NCBI RefSeq assembly: GCF_008520305.1 | Contig: NZ_ML703283.1 | Coordinates: forward strand, 46,328 to 110,327 | Reading direction: 5' to 3' | DNA length: 64,000 bases | Source: Mesorhizobium sp. SARCC-RB16n | GTDB taxonomy: Bacteria > Pseudomonadota > Alphaproteobacteria > Rhizobiales > Rhizobiaceae | In this document: one piece after another, positions 18,379 to 26,777 of the stretch | Layout of the letters: the number at the start of each line of letters is the position of its first letter | Numbering within the stretch: the first letter of the stretch is position 1 | Translations under genes and position numbers: made by a program | The notes under the pieces: model-generated | The model's input: the letters and a program-made list of their open reading frames with translations, nothing else | What the model was told of the DNA's origin: nothing | The model's database searches: none

Positions 18379-18532
18379 ATAAATCAAAAACTTGGCCCGC
18401 ATCGCGAATATTGTCGGCGGCATCTCCGCGCGCCGTTCCCACATAGTGCGCATTGAGCCCCTTTCTCGTCCAGGGAAACGGAAATTTCATAACCTCAGAT
18501 TAACCATGATCGACAACTAGGAGAATTGTCCT

Positions 18533-19297
18533 ATGGCTGAAACTTCGATCGAATGGACCGACGCGACGTGGAACCCAGTTGCAGGCTGCACTATCCTAAC
18601 TTCGGGCTGCACCAATTGCTATGCAATGCGCATGGCCGCTCGGCTTGAGGCGATGGGCCAGGAGAAATATCACGGCCTGACCCGCAAAAGTGGCGGCCGC
18701 GCGAAATGGACAGGGAAGGTGACGCTCGATCCGAAGTCACTCGCCACGCCGGCGACGTGGAGCAAGCCGCGTCGGGTCTTTGTCAATTCCATGTCCGATC
18801 TGTTTCACGCCGATGTGCCTCCCGATTTCATTCGCCAAGTTTGGAGTGTAATGGATGAGACGCCGCGACATACCTATCAAATCCTCACCAAGCGGCCAGA
18901 GCGCATGGCGGAAGTTCTGACACGCGGAGACTTTCCGGTGCTGCCAAATGTCTGGCTCGGCACAAGCGTGGAGGACAATCGTGTTCTCGATCGATTGGAC
19001 GAATTGCGCAAAGTTCCTGCTGCTATCAGGTTTGTTTCGCTCGAACCTCTAATCGGCTCGGTTGCGGGTGCCGATCTGACCAATATTAATTGGGCTATCG
19101 TTGGCGGCGAGTCCGGGCCGAACTCGCGCTATATGGATCCACGCTGGGTCGATGAAATTGAAACGATGTGTCGGCGTTCCGGCACGGCCTTCTTCTTTAA
19201 ACAGTGGGGCGGTCGCAATAAGAAGGCGACTGGTCGCACGCTCAACGGCCGGACCTATGACGAGATGCCTGCGGCTTCGGTGCATATTTCCGGTTGA
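18533..19297 (+). CDS. Three-Cys-motif phage protein Gp37/Gp68 family (DUF5131)
   Basis: The 254-residue protein starts MAETSIEWTDATWNPVAGCT and has the cysteine cluster C19-x6-C26-x2-C29-Y typical of the Gp37/Gp68 family, which is related to radical SAM-like TIM-barrel proteins. Other motifs are FVNSMSDLFHADVP, YQILTKRPERM, NVWLGTSVED and WAIVGGESGP. AGGAGA lies 8 bases before the ATG. Genes of this kind are regularly paired with TcmP, and here TcmP lies convergently with a 56-base tail-to-tail overlap. The base composition is less GC-rich than the neighbours, suggesting horizontal origin. Its biochemical role is unknown. Confidence 0.88.
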   Translation: MAETSIEWTDATWNPVAGCTILTSGCTNCYAMRMAARLEAMGQEKYHGLTRKSGGRAKWTGKVTLDPKSLATPATWSKPRRVFVNSMSDLFHADVPPDFIRQVWSVMDETPRHTYQILTKRPERMAEVLTRGDFPVLPNVWLGTSVEDNRVLDRLDELRKVPAAIRFVSLEPLIGSVAGADLTNINWAIVGGESGPNSRYMDPRWVDEIETMCRRSGTAFFFKQWGGRNKKATGRTLNGRTYDEMPAASVHISG

Positions 19298-20186
19298 CAT
19301 AGCGGACAAATTTTTCGGCAAGCTCAGTCGCCTTTGGGTCAGGATTGGCCACAGCCAAGAACAATGAAAAGGTATGGCCGCCATGCGGGGTCATGATTGG
19401 AAGCGATTCCGACACAAACGCGAACGTCTCCCTGAGCAGCCCTTCAAACCACTGATCGATTTGCTTTTTGCTGACGGTTCTCTGAGCGGTCGCGGGTTTC
19501 TGAGGCGCATCAAAGAGGCTCGCGAAGATGTCGGTTTGCCCGGAAGGATTTTCCGGCTGCATGGCGTACAGGTCCCGCCATCGCGGACTGAGAACGCGAT
19601 CAAGCATGCCTTCCTTGTTGCCGACCCCAGCTAAGTCATGGGCCAACTGCCGGGTGACAGCCGCAACATTGAATAGATACCATATATCAAGGCATTCGGT
19701 TTGGCTGAGTGCTTTCAGGGTCGACCAATCGACTTGCATGGAAAAAGGATCCAGAAAAACGACGCCGCGCGAGCGACTACGCGATTTGCTGGTCCAGGGA
19801 GCTTTTCCGATGATCTCCAGCAATTCATTATTGGCGTCACCGCGAAGGACTTGAATTTCCGCATCTGGCCAATCAGCCTGAACAGATTCCAGCGCCGCCG
19901 CACGTTCAGGATCCTTTTCGATAAAAATAAAATGTTTGAACGGCGGCTCGATTTTGAGGCCGCGCCGCGCCGAACCGTCTAAAGTTTCAATGACGGTTTC
20001 GATCTCGCGCCCCTCGAAGATGCCCCCGACCTGGCGCTCCGCCTCCCGATCGCCAGAACCCGCAAACGCATCAATGTACCATAAGTCCATCTTTGCCCAC
20101 GTCAGGGCCTTTGTGTAGCATTGCAAGTAGTATTCTACCGCGTCTAGTTTTATCTCTGACCACGGCCCGCCGTATTTGTGCGCCAT
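19242..20186 (-). CDS. tcmP: Three-Cys-motif partner protein TcmP
   Basis: The 314-residue protein starts MAHKYGGPWSEIKLDAVEYY and has methyltransferase-like motifs: LWYIDAFAGSGDRE near 37-50, FIFIEKDPERAAAL near 87 and GVVFLDPFSMQVDW near 135. This matches the TcmP family, defined by co-occurrence with three-Cys-motif Gp37/Gp68 proteins. The ATG at 20186 is chosen because a GAGAGGGTGGGA stretch precedes it and family proteins begin like this. It faces the DUF5131 gene and overlaps its last 56 bases. A DNA- or RNA-modifying or defence role is conceivable but unproven. Confidence 0.85.
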   Translation of the reverse strand: MAHKYGGPWSEIKLDAVEYYLQCYTKALTWAKMDLWYIDAFAGSGDREAERQVGGIFEGREIETVIETLDGSARRGLKIEPPFKHFIFIEKDPERAAALESVQADWPDAEIQVLRGDANNELLEIIGKAPWTSKSRSRSRGVVFLDPFSMQVDWSTLKALSQTECLDIWYLFNVAAVTRQLAHDLAGVGNKEGMLDRVLSPRWRDLYAMQPENPSGQTDIFASLFDAPQKPATAQRTVSKKQIDQWFEGLLRETFAFVSESLPIMTPHGGHTFSLFLAVANPDPKATELAEKFVRYVNRKYAPKPQASRHRSGR

Positions 20187-20636
20187 GTCTTGTCCCACCC
20201 TCTCGATTCTAGCTGATCTAACTATTTTTCCGAATGCATCACAAGTGTTGTGGACTGCAAGCACCGGGCGGAGTTGGGGTCAGGGGGGCAAGCCGACGGT
20301 CGGCCTTATGGGGACCGCGAGCTAGCAAGAATGTCGACTAGGCTTTCATTGGATCTTCAATGCGATGAGCGGTCGGCTGCGGAAGCGTGCGGAACACGCC
20401 AGCCCGAACGCGCTTGAAGCGGCAGGTAACTCAATTCGCGAACGGCCTCGCCTCATGTCCCCTTTCAGGGCACCTTGCTCTCCTTTGCAAAGGGCTGAAG
20501 GGCAATCCTTCCATTGGAAACGACCGCCACCAATCTCGCTGGAGCGGCAAATATGCTACATCGAGTGTCGCCGATTGCCGCCTTCGACTGCGCCCATCCA
20601 CCAACAAAGCGATAGATCCCTCCCAAGGAGCCTGAC
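20187..20636. other. Non-coding stretch between TcmP and SDR genes
   Basis: About 450 bases with only short open frames lacking ribosome sites. I found no copy of the tRNA-Arg 3' end here, so no attachment-site duplication is evident. It should contain the TcmP promoter (AT-rich section 20205-20250) and that of the SDR gene. Confidence 0.4.
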
Positions 20637-21398
20637 TTGGCCACAGCTACCCCCACCAGGCGCGTCCTGATCACCGGCGCTGGCGCTGTCGACGGCATCG
20701 GCTTTGCCATTGCGCGCCGGTTTGGCCATGGCGGGCATGCGGTTTTCCTGACCGGCGCCAGCGCGCGGGTGCTGGAGCGCGCTGGCGAGCTTCGCGGCGA
20801 GGGCATCGATGCCACGGCCGCGGTCGCCGATCTCACCATTGCCGCTGAGGTGGAGCGGCTGTGGGCCGAGGTCGGCGCTGTCGATATCCTGGTCAACAAT
20901 GCCGGCATGGGATCGCTGGCGTCGCCGTCCGTCGACAAGACTTTCCTGGCGATGAGCGAGAGCGAGTGGGACCAGGGCATCGAGACCAGCCTGAAGACCG
21001 CGTTTCTCGTCACCAGGGCGTTTCTGCCGGCGATGGTCGAAACGGGGTATGGGCGCATCGTCAATGTCGCATCGGTGACTGGGCCGCTTGTCTCCTACCA
21101 GGGCAGCGCCGCCTATTCCGCGGCGAAGGCCGGGATGGTCGGCCTGACCCGAACATTGGCGCTGGAAGTGGCGCGTCACGGCGTCACCGTCAATGCCGTG
21201 GCGCCCGGCTGGATCGAGACAGGCGCATCGAGCGAGCCGGAGCGGATAGCGGCCCTGCATACGCCGCCGGGGCGCGCCGGCCGGCCGGATGAGGTCGCGG
21301 CGGCAGTCGTGTTCCTGGCCTCCGAGAGCGCCAGCTATGTCAACGGCGCCTTGCTTGTCGTCGACGGCGGCAACAGCCTTGAAGAACGCAAGGGATAG
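20637..21398 (+). CDS. Short-chain dehydrogenase/reductase (FabG-like)
   Basis: The 253-residue classical SDR has the nucleotide-binding TGAGAVDGIGFAIA at 13-26, VNNAGMG near 96, catalytic Ser in NVASVTGP, Tyr-x3-Lys in YSAAKAG, and the C-terminal YVNGALLVVDGGNS. It starts with TTG at 20637, supported by AAGGAG 6 bases upstream. It is probably an NAD(P)-dependent oxidoreductase of the FabG type. The substrate is unknown and no pathway partner is adjacent. Confidence 0.85.
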   Translation: MATATPTRRVLITGAGAVDGIGFAIARRFGHGGHAVFLTGASARVLERAGELRGEGIDATAAVADLTIAAEVERLWAEVGAVDILVNNAGMGSLASPSVDKTFLAMSESEWDQGIETSLKTAFLVTRAFLPAMVETGYGRIVNVASVTGPLVSYQGSAAYSAAKAGMVGLTRTLALEVARHGVTVNAVAPGWIETGASSEPERIAALHTPPGRAGRPDEVAAAVVFLASESASYVNGALLVVDGGNSLEERKG

Positions 21399-21486
21399 AC
21401 GTCGCGGCCAGTTGATGCCCCTGGTAGATTCGACCCGCCAAGCACCACCGCTTGACTCAATCATCAGTCCACACTAATCATAAGTG

Positions 21487-21798
21487 ATGACTGTTGATAG
21501 CGCACAGCTTGCCGCCCTGGGCGATCCGACCCGAAGGCAGATCTTCGAGCTTATCGCGGAGCGGCCGCGCTCGGTGGCGGAGGTCACGCGGCAGGTCAGC
21601 GTGTCGCAGTCCGCGGTGTCGCAGCATCTGAAGGTGCTTCGGGATTCGCGGCTGGTGCGCGCGGAGCCGAAGGGCGCCAGCAACGTCTACCACATCGATC
21701 CGCACGGGCTTGGCCAGATGCGCGCCTGGCTCGACCGGTTCTGGAGCAAGACGCTCGCGGCCTACAAGCTGGCCGTCGAGACCCCGCCAGAGGAGTGA
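21487..21798 (+). CDS. ArsR family transcriptional regulator
   Basis: The 103-residue winged-helix protein begins TVDSAQLAALGDPTRRQIFELI, with a recognition helix in VSVSQSAVSQHLKVLRDSRLV and no metal-binding Cys pair. It belongs to the group of ArsR repressors paired with SRPBCC (AHSA1-like) proteins, and such a gene follows directly. An imperfect inverted repeat TCATCAGT...AGTGATGA (21462-21491) overlaps the start and could be its operator. No clear ribosome site is seen, so the start (ATG 21487 or GTG 21484) is uncertain. Confidence 0.85.
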   Translation: MTVDSAQLAALGDPTRRQIFELIAERPRSVAEVTRQVSVSQSAVSQHLKVLRDSRLVRAEPKGASNVYHIDPHGLGQMRAWLDRFWSKTLAAYKLAVETPPEE

Positions 21799-21800
21799 CC

Positions 21801-22286
21801 ATGAACACCCAGATCCCCATCACCTCCGTGAAGCAGTCCGTCGTGGTCGAGGCGCCGATCGAGCGCGCCTTCAAGGTTTTCACCGAGGATTTCGGCAGTT
21901 TCAAACCGCCCGAGCACAATCTGCTTACAGCACAAATCGCCGAGACGGTGTTCGAGCCCCGGGTCGGCGGCCACGTCTATGACCGCGGCGTCGATGGCAG
22001 CGAGTGCCGCTGGGCGCGCGTGCTGGCCTATGAGCCGCCCAACCGCGTGCTCCTGAGCTGGGACATCAGCCCGCAATGGCGCATCGAGACCGACCCGGCC
22101 AGGGCCAGCGAATGGGAGGTGCGGTTCACCGCCGAAACGGCTGAGCGCACCCGCGTCGAGATCGAGCACCGGAATCTGGAGCGCCATGGCCAGGGCTGGG
22201 AAGGCGTCCGCGATGCCGTCGCCGGCGATCAGGGCTGGCCGCTCTACCTGCAGCGCTATGCCGAATTGTTTGCTCGACAGGCCTGA
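21801..22286 (+). CDS. SRPBCC (AHSA1-like) domain protein
   Basis: The 161-residue protein is a single START/Bet v1-like domain: VVVEAPIERAFKVFTEDFG near 15, then VFEPRVGGHVYDRGVDG, RVLAYEPPNRVLLSWDI and a C-terminal GWPLYLQRYAELFARQA. The start at 21801 has AGAGGAG upstream and lies 2 bases after the ArsR stop codon, so the two genes are co-transcribed. Such pairs are common in bacteria. The ligand is unknown. Confidence 0.85.
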   Translation: MNTQIPITSVKQSVVVEAPIERAFKVFTEDFGSFKPPEHNLLTAQIAETVFEPRVGGHVYDRGVDGSECRWARVLAYEPPNRVLLSWDISPQWRIETDPARASEWEVRFTAETAERTRVEIEHRNLERHGQGWEGVRDAVAGDQGWPLYLQRYAELFARQA

Positions 22287-22322
22287 CCGCGGCTTTTAAA
22301 AGGCGCTTCGCCGCATGTGCGG

Positions 22323-23123
22323 TCAGGGCACAACGCCCCTGCACGCCCAGGCCACATTGGCGAACGACCTCGGCCCGTCCGGTCGCCCGGCCTCATAGGC
22401 ATCGCGGACGACAGCCTCGGTGCGCTCGCGCTCGGCTGCCTCCAGCGTGGTCATATATTTGCCGAGCGGTCCCTCGCCGGCTGATATCGGCGCCCAATAG
22501 TCGGCGAAATCCTGGTAATCCATGCGGATCATCAGCTCGGTTTCGGTGACGTCGGCCAGCCCCTGCTCGATGAAAGTCCGTTTCATTTCGCCGGGCTGCA
22601 TCATCGGCTGGAAGCAATAGCGGCTGCGCATCTGGCGCCCGCCTTCGCTGAGCGCCGCCACCGTGTCGATCATCATGCGCATGCCGGCCATGCCGCCGAG
22701 ATGGTCCCACACCACGGCCGCGACCACGCCGCCCGGCCGCGTAACGCGGCACATTTCGGCAACCGCCTTGCCGGCTTCCGGTACGAAGTGAAGCACCAGC
22801 AGCGCCAGCGCACGGTCGAACGCATTGTCGGCGAACGGCAAGGCGGTGGCGTCCGCCTGCTTAATTTCGATGCGCGGATCGGTATTGCGCCGCTTTGCCG
22901 CCTCGACGAAAACAGGCGAAAAGTCGATCGCCGCGATCGCCGCGAGCTCGGCGGATTGCGCCAGCTCGAATGTCAGGCTGCCGGTGCCGCAGCCGACGTC
23001 GAGTATTTTTTCGCCTGGGGCGAGCCCGGCGAAGCCGATGAACTTGGGCGCGAGCTTTCGGCTCCAGCGGCCCATGAGTTGCTCATATCCGGACGCGTCA
23101 TGAACGGTGAAACTCGACGTCAT
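22323..23123 (-). CDS. Class I SAM-dependent methyltransferase
   Basis: The 266-residue protein has motif I EKILDVGCGTGSLTFELA at 38-55, an acidic loop after AAIDFSPVFVEAA, and DATALPFADNAFDRALALLVLHFVP, typical of ubiquinone/menaquinone-type (UbiE-like) methyltransferases. A strong GGGGAGGG site precedes the ATG. The substrate is unknown. It converges with the SRPBCC gene and appears to be a single-gene unit. Confidence 0.85.
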   Translation of the reverse strand: MTSSFTVHDASGYEQLMGRWSRKLAPKFIGFAGLAPGEKILDVGCGTGSLTFELAQSAELAAIAAIDFSPVFVEAAKRRNTDPRIEIKQADATALPFADNAFDRALALLVLHFVPEAGKAVAEMCRVTRPGGVVAAVVWDHLGGMAGMRMMIDTVAALSEGGRQMRSRYCFQPMMQPGEMKRTFIEQGLADVTETELMIRMDYQDFADYWAPISAGEGPLGKYMTTLEAAERERTEAVVRDAYEAGRPDGPRSFANVAWACRGVVP

Positions 23124-23242
23124 ATGCCCTCCCCTTGGCTGGAGGCGCAGGCTAGACCTCTATCAGGATGAAGCCAAGACGCGGGAGCACGGTGAATGCC
23201 AGCATCCGGGGCGGGCTAAAGCTTGGCGATCGGATGGCGCCC

Positions 23243-23845
23243 TCAAGAGGAAGGAATATGCGGCTCCTCCACCAGGTAAAACCGGTCCTTAGGCGAGAAA
23301 TCCGTCACCAGGAACGAAAACGAGGCGGTTTCGAGCGGGTCTACCTTGCCTTTGCGGAACAGCAGCCTGTCATAGGGTTCGAAGTCGCGTTTGAATTCGG
23401 CGAAGCTGTCGGACTTGATCATGCCGCTCTCGCGCTCCGCCTGGTCGAACGACAGCCCGTCGCCATAATCGCTCGGCCTGTTCATGATCGACTGCAGCTC
23501 GAATTCGAATTCGATCCAGGCGTCACCGCTGTTGTTGAGGGCGACGATCTTCAGCGGCAGGAAGCCGGTCGTGTAGTCGCCGGAGGTTCCGAACGGCTGG
23601 ATCGGCCTGGCGGCCCGTATGGTCAACGTAACCGGGTCCGCCGTCTCCAGTTCCTCGGTGATGACGATCGGGTCGTCGCGCGTTCCAGCGCCCTTGGCCG
23701 AAAGGATCCTGAAACCGCCAAGTTCGTCGGAGAACGAGTAGGCGCCGGCTTGGACCATCCTGATCCCGTCGGCCTCGGCGCGCGGGCAGCTTGCGGCCAG
23801 CAAAGCCGCACACACCTGCACACAGCGCAAGCCTGGACCCGTCAT
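23243..23845 (-). CDS. Exported hypothetical protein
   Basis: The 200-residue protein starting MTGPGLRCVQVCAALLAASC has a likely signal sequence to about residue 25. The body shows alternating beta-like segments such as MVQAGAYSFSDELGGFRILS, DDPIVITEELETADPVTLTIRA and TASFSFLVTDFSPKDRFYLVEEP. Several of these occur in short rhizobial secreted proteins of unknown role. The start is uncertain because the frame is open much further upstream. I recognise no named family. Confidence 0.6.
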   Translation of the reverse strand: MTGPGLRCVQVCAALLAASCPRAEADGIRMVQAGAYSFSDELGGFRILSAKGAGTRDDPIVITEELETADPVTLTIRAARPIQPFGTSGDYTTGFLPLKIVALNNSGDAWIEFEFELQSIMNRPSDYGDGLSFDQAERESGMIKSDSFAEFKRDFEPYDRLLFRKGKVDPLETASFSFLVTDFSPKDRFYLVEEPHIPSS

Positions 23846-23940
23846 GCCGCAAGTATGAACGACAATTGCCCGGCCGCATACTGGAATGACATGCCTGATG
23901 GGGTCGTGGTCTATTGGCCGGCTGAAAGAATGGTGCTGCC

Positions 23941-25071
23941 TCAGCCCCCTATCCGCCCCACGCTCTCCCGTTCCACCAGCGGGCACTCCAGCTTGGTGAT
24001 CGGATAGCGCCCCCGTCCCGCCACCGCCGGTGCTTCCAGCTGCTCGATCGCCCATTGACCCATCGCCATGTGGGGCAGGATCGAGGTGGTCAGCGGCGGG
24101 AAGAGATGGCGGGCGATTTCCTCGTCGTCGTAGCCGACGACCGAGATATCCTGCGGAATGTGCAGGCCGGCTTCCTTCAGCGCTTCGTAGCAACCGATCG
24201 CGGTGCGGTCGTTCTGGCAGAAGATGGCGGTGGGGCGGTCTTTCAGGGCCAGCAGCTTTATCGTTGCGGCGTAGCCGGCGCTGGCCGACCAGTCGCCCTC
24301 GACCACCAGCTCCGGATCAAAGGGGATGTCGGCGGTGGCGAGCGCGCGGCGGTAGCCTTTCAGGCGGTCCTGTGCGGCCTGCATCCAGGGTTCGCCTGTA
24401 ATGGTGGCGATGCGGCGGTGGCCGTGACTGATCAGATGCCGGGTCGAGCTCTGGCCGCCGGCGATCTCGGAGGGCACCACGGCGGGGAAGGCATAATCCG
24501 ACGTGTAGCAGTTGAGCAGGATGACCGGGATGTCGAGGCCGTAGAGGAAGTCGGGCGCTGTGATCTCGCGGGTGAAGATGGTCATGTAGATCAGCGCCGA
24601 AATGCCCCGCCTGGTCAAAGCCTGTATGGCGCGCGGCTCCATCACGGCGTCGCCCATGGTCTGCGCCACCAAAAGCACGTTGCCGGCGTTCCACGAGGCC
24701 TGGCGCGCTCCCTCGATGGCGACGACGGCTTCCGGGCTGGTGGCGAGCTGATCGACGGCGAAGCCGATCACCCCGTCGAGTCCGTCGAAGGCGGGTCCAC
24801 CAGAGGCGGAGCCCTCGAGGGCGGCAACCGGCTGCTTCAGCGCCGAGAAGGCGGGCGCGCTGTAGCCGAGCGCCCGCGCCGCCTCGATCACCCGCTCGCG
24901 GGTCTGCTGCGACAGGCGGATGCCAGGCGTATTGTTGAGCACGAAGGAAACCGTCGCCTGCGAGCAGCCGGCGGCGCGCGCAATGTCGGTCATGGTGACG
25001 CGGCCTTTGGGCTTTGCCGGTGCCTTGCGGCGCTTCGCAGTTGCGATGGCCGGATCCGTCGTCTCGCTCAT
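23941..25071 (-). CDS. LacI family transcriptional regulator
   Basis: The 376-residue protein has a basic N-terminal extension, then a LacI helix-turn-helix (VTMTDIARAAGCSQATVSFVLNN at 25-47) with the hinge ARALGYS, and a periplasmic-binding-like effector domain ending with SVVGYDDEEIARHLFPPLTTS. It diverges from a sugar ABC importer 620 bases away and probably controls it in response to the imported sugar. A perfect inverted repeat AAGTAT-N4-ATACTT at 25173-25188 is a candidate operator. Confidence 0.9.
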   Translation of the reverse strand: MSETTDPAIATAKRRKAPAKPKGRVTMTDIARAAGCSQATVSFVLNNTPGIRLSQQTRERVIEAARALGYSAPAFSALKQPVAALEGSASGGPAFDGLDGVIGFAVDQLATSPEAVVAIEGARQASWNAGNVLLVAQTMGDAVMEPRAIQALTRRGISALIYMTIFTREITAPDFLYGLDIPVILLNCYTSDYAFPAVVPSEIAGGQSSTRHLISHGHRRIATITGEPWMQAAQDRLKGYRRALATADIPFDPELVVEGDWSASAGYAATIKLLALKDRPTAIFCQNDRTAIGCYEALKEAGLHIPQDISVVGYDDEEIARHLFPPLTTSILPHMAMGQWAIEQLEAPAVAGRGRYPITKLECPLVERESVGRIGG

Positions 25072-25691
25072 GCAGCAGATGTCCCCCGATCCCCAGCCTG
25101 TCTAGCGACGGCCGGCAGGGCCGGCAAGATGACGTGAAGCTGCCGGCTCATGGGAGCATCGAGTTTGTTTATAAGTATTATCATACTTGCGGTCCATCGT
25201 TCATGCAGGCTCGGGCCTCGAAAAACCCAGGATCGCAAGGCTCCGTCTCGGCGTGATAGAGGTCCTTGAACCGGCAAATCTGCTCGAAGGCACACCCGCG
25301 CGCCACCGCGCCGATCCTTGCTAATAGTGTTTACTAATACAAAAATGCGCTGTACCGTCAATCCATCGCATCCAGCCCGGACGGACCTGGGTGCGTTGGG
25401 AGTATTTGTGAACGGCCCGATGGCGAGGGGATATTTGCCCCCGCCAGCTTTGTCTCAGATATGTGATATGTCAGACAAATCGGACTATTTACGAATGAAG
25501 AATGGTTGTCTAAAGTCCGTGGCCGTGGCTGGAAACGACGCCATTCTTTTCAGTGTCGGGAACCCTTGAGGAGGAGGGGCGTCCAGGCCGCGAACGGTAA
25601 TTCCAAGTGAGCTAGGCAATTCCAGTGAGCAAGACATTCTAGTGAGCAAGACGGGTCAGCCCGGTGGCTGGACCAAAACGGGAGGTAGAAC
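25072..25691. other. Regulatory region between LacI gene and sugar ABC operon
   Basis: About 620 bases. It holds the inverted repeat AAGTATTATCATACTT (25173-25188) and a second symmetric motif TAGTGTTTACTA (25325-25336), both candidate LacI-type operators. The minus strand at about 25190-25325 reads as a 50-codon open stretch with coding-like composition but no start, perhaps a gene remnant. The rest is AT-richer DNA without evident genes. Confidence 0.4.
25173..25188. promoter_or_regulatory. Candidate LacI-family operator
   Basis: A perfect six-base inverted repeat, AAGTAT-TATC-ATACTT, lies about 100 bases upstream of the divergent LacI-type regulator gene. Position and symmetry fit an autoregulatory operator. 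No experimental motif is known to me. Confidence 0.4.
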
Positions 25692-26654
25692 ATGAAATCC
25701 TTGATACGCAATGCATCCGTGGCCGCCGCGGCCCTGGTTGTCGGCCTGACGGCGACGGCCATCGCGCGCGCCGACGACAAGCCGACGCTGGCCTTCGTCG
25801 TCAACGGCGCTTCCGATTTCTGGAAAGCGGCCGAAGCCGGCGTCAAGAAGGCCCAGGGCGAACTGCCCGACTACACGCTCGAACTCAAATACCCCGAACA
25901 ATCCTCGGTCGCCATCCAGCAGCGGCTGATGGACGATCTCGTGACCGCTGGCGTCAAGGGCATCATGGTCTCGGCCGTCGATCCCAAGACCTCTACCGAC
26001 GGGCTGAACAAGATTGCCTCGGAGACGGCGCTGTTCACCACGGACTCGGATGCTCCGCAGACCAAGCGCGTCGCCTATATCGGCTCGTCCAATGTCGACG
26101 CCGGCAAGCAGGCAGCCGAAATCGCCAAGAAGGCGATGCCGAATGGCGGCAAATGCCTCGGCTTTGTCGGTCTGCTCGGCGCTGACAATGCCAAGGAGCG
26201 CATCCAGGGCATGAAGGATGGCCTCGCCGGCACCAAGATCGAACTCGTCGACGTGCGCGGCGACGACATCGACCAGGCGCGCGCCAAGAAGAATGTCGAG
26301 GACGCGTTGGTCGCCAGCCCCGACGTCACCTGCATGGTCGGCTTCTATTCCTACAACACGCCGCGCATCTATGAAGCGCTGCGCGACGCCGGCAAGCTCG
26401 GCTCGATCACCGTCGTCGGCTTCGATGACGATCCGATCACGCTGGGCGGCGTCAAGGAAGGCACCATTGCCGCCACCGTGGTGCAGCAGCCCTTCGAATG
26501 GGCCTATCAGGGCATGAAGCTGATGGCCGCCTACCTCAAGGGCGACAAGTCGGGCATCCCGGCCAATGGCTTGATCATCATCCCGACCAAGATCATCGGC
26601 AAGGATGATGTCGACGCCTATGCCAAAAATCTGAAGGCGATGGCTGGAAACTGA
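25692..26654 (+). CDS. Sugar ABC transporter, periplasmic binding protein
   Basis: The 320-residue precursor has a signal peptide (MKSLIRNASVAAAALVVGLT, cleavage near ARA-DD) and a type I periplasmic binding fold: TLAFVVNGASDFWKAAEAG, GIMVSAVDPKTS and TVVGFDDDPITLGGVKEGT. It is of the ribose/fructose/xylose binding class. GGGAGG precedes the ATG. It opens an operon with the ATPase and permease. The exact sugar cannot be told; the LacI regulator upstream supports a monosaccharide. Confidence 0.92.
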   Translation: MKSLIRNASVAAAALVVGLTATAIARADDKPTLAFVVNGASDFWKAAEAGVKKAQGELPDYTLELKYPEQSSVAIQQRLMDDLVTAGVKGIMVSAVDPKTSTDGLNKIASETALFTTDSDAPQTKRVAYIGSSNVDAGKQAAEIAKKAMPNGGKCLGFVGLLGADNAKERIQGMKDGLAGTKIELVDVRGDDIDQARAKKNVEDALVASPDVTCMVGFYSYNTPRIYEALRDAGKLGSITVVGFDDDPITLGGVKEGTIAATVVQQPFEWAYQGMKLMAAYLKGDKSGIPANGLIIIPTKIIGKDDVDAYAKNLKAMAGN

Positions 26655-26669
26655 GACCACAGGCAGTTC

Positions 26670-26697
26670 AGCCGGCTCAACTTCGGTCGAGCCGGCT
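26670..26697 (+). promoter_or_regulatory. Intercistronic stem-loop after the sugar-binding protein gene
   Basis: AGCCGGCTC (26670-26678) and GAGCCGGCT (26689-26697) form a perfect 9-bp stem with a 10-base loop and no U-tract. Hairpins at this place commonly protect the binding-protein mRNA from 3' decay and so raise its level over the membrane components. Confidence 0.6.
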
Positions 26698-26777
26698 GCT
26701 CTCGCATTGACGAACCCTGCCGGGGTCGTCAGTCTGCAGAACGGGCCGTTTTGGCCCACCGGCTGCTGTCAGGCATG

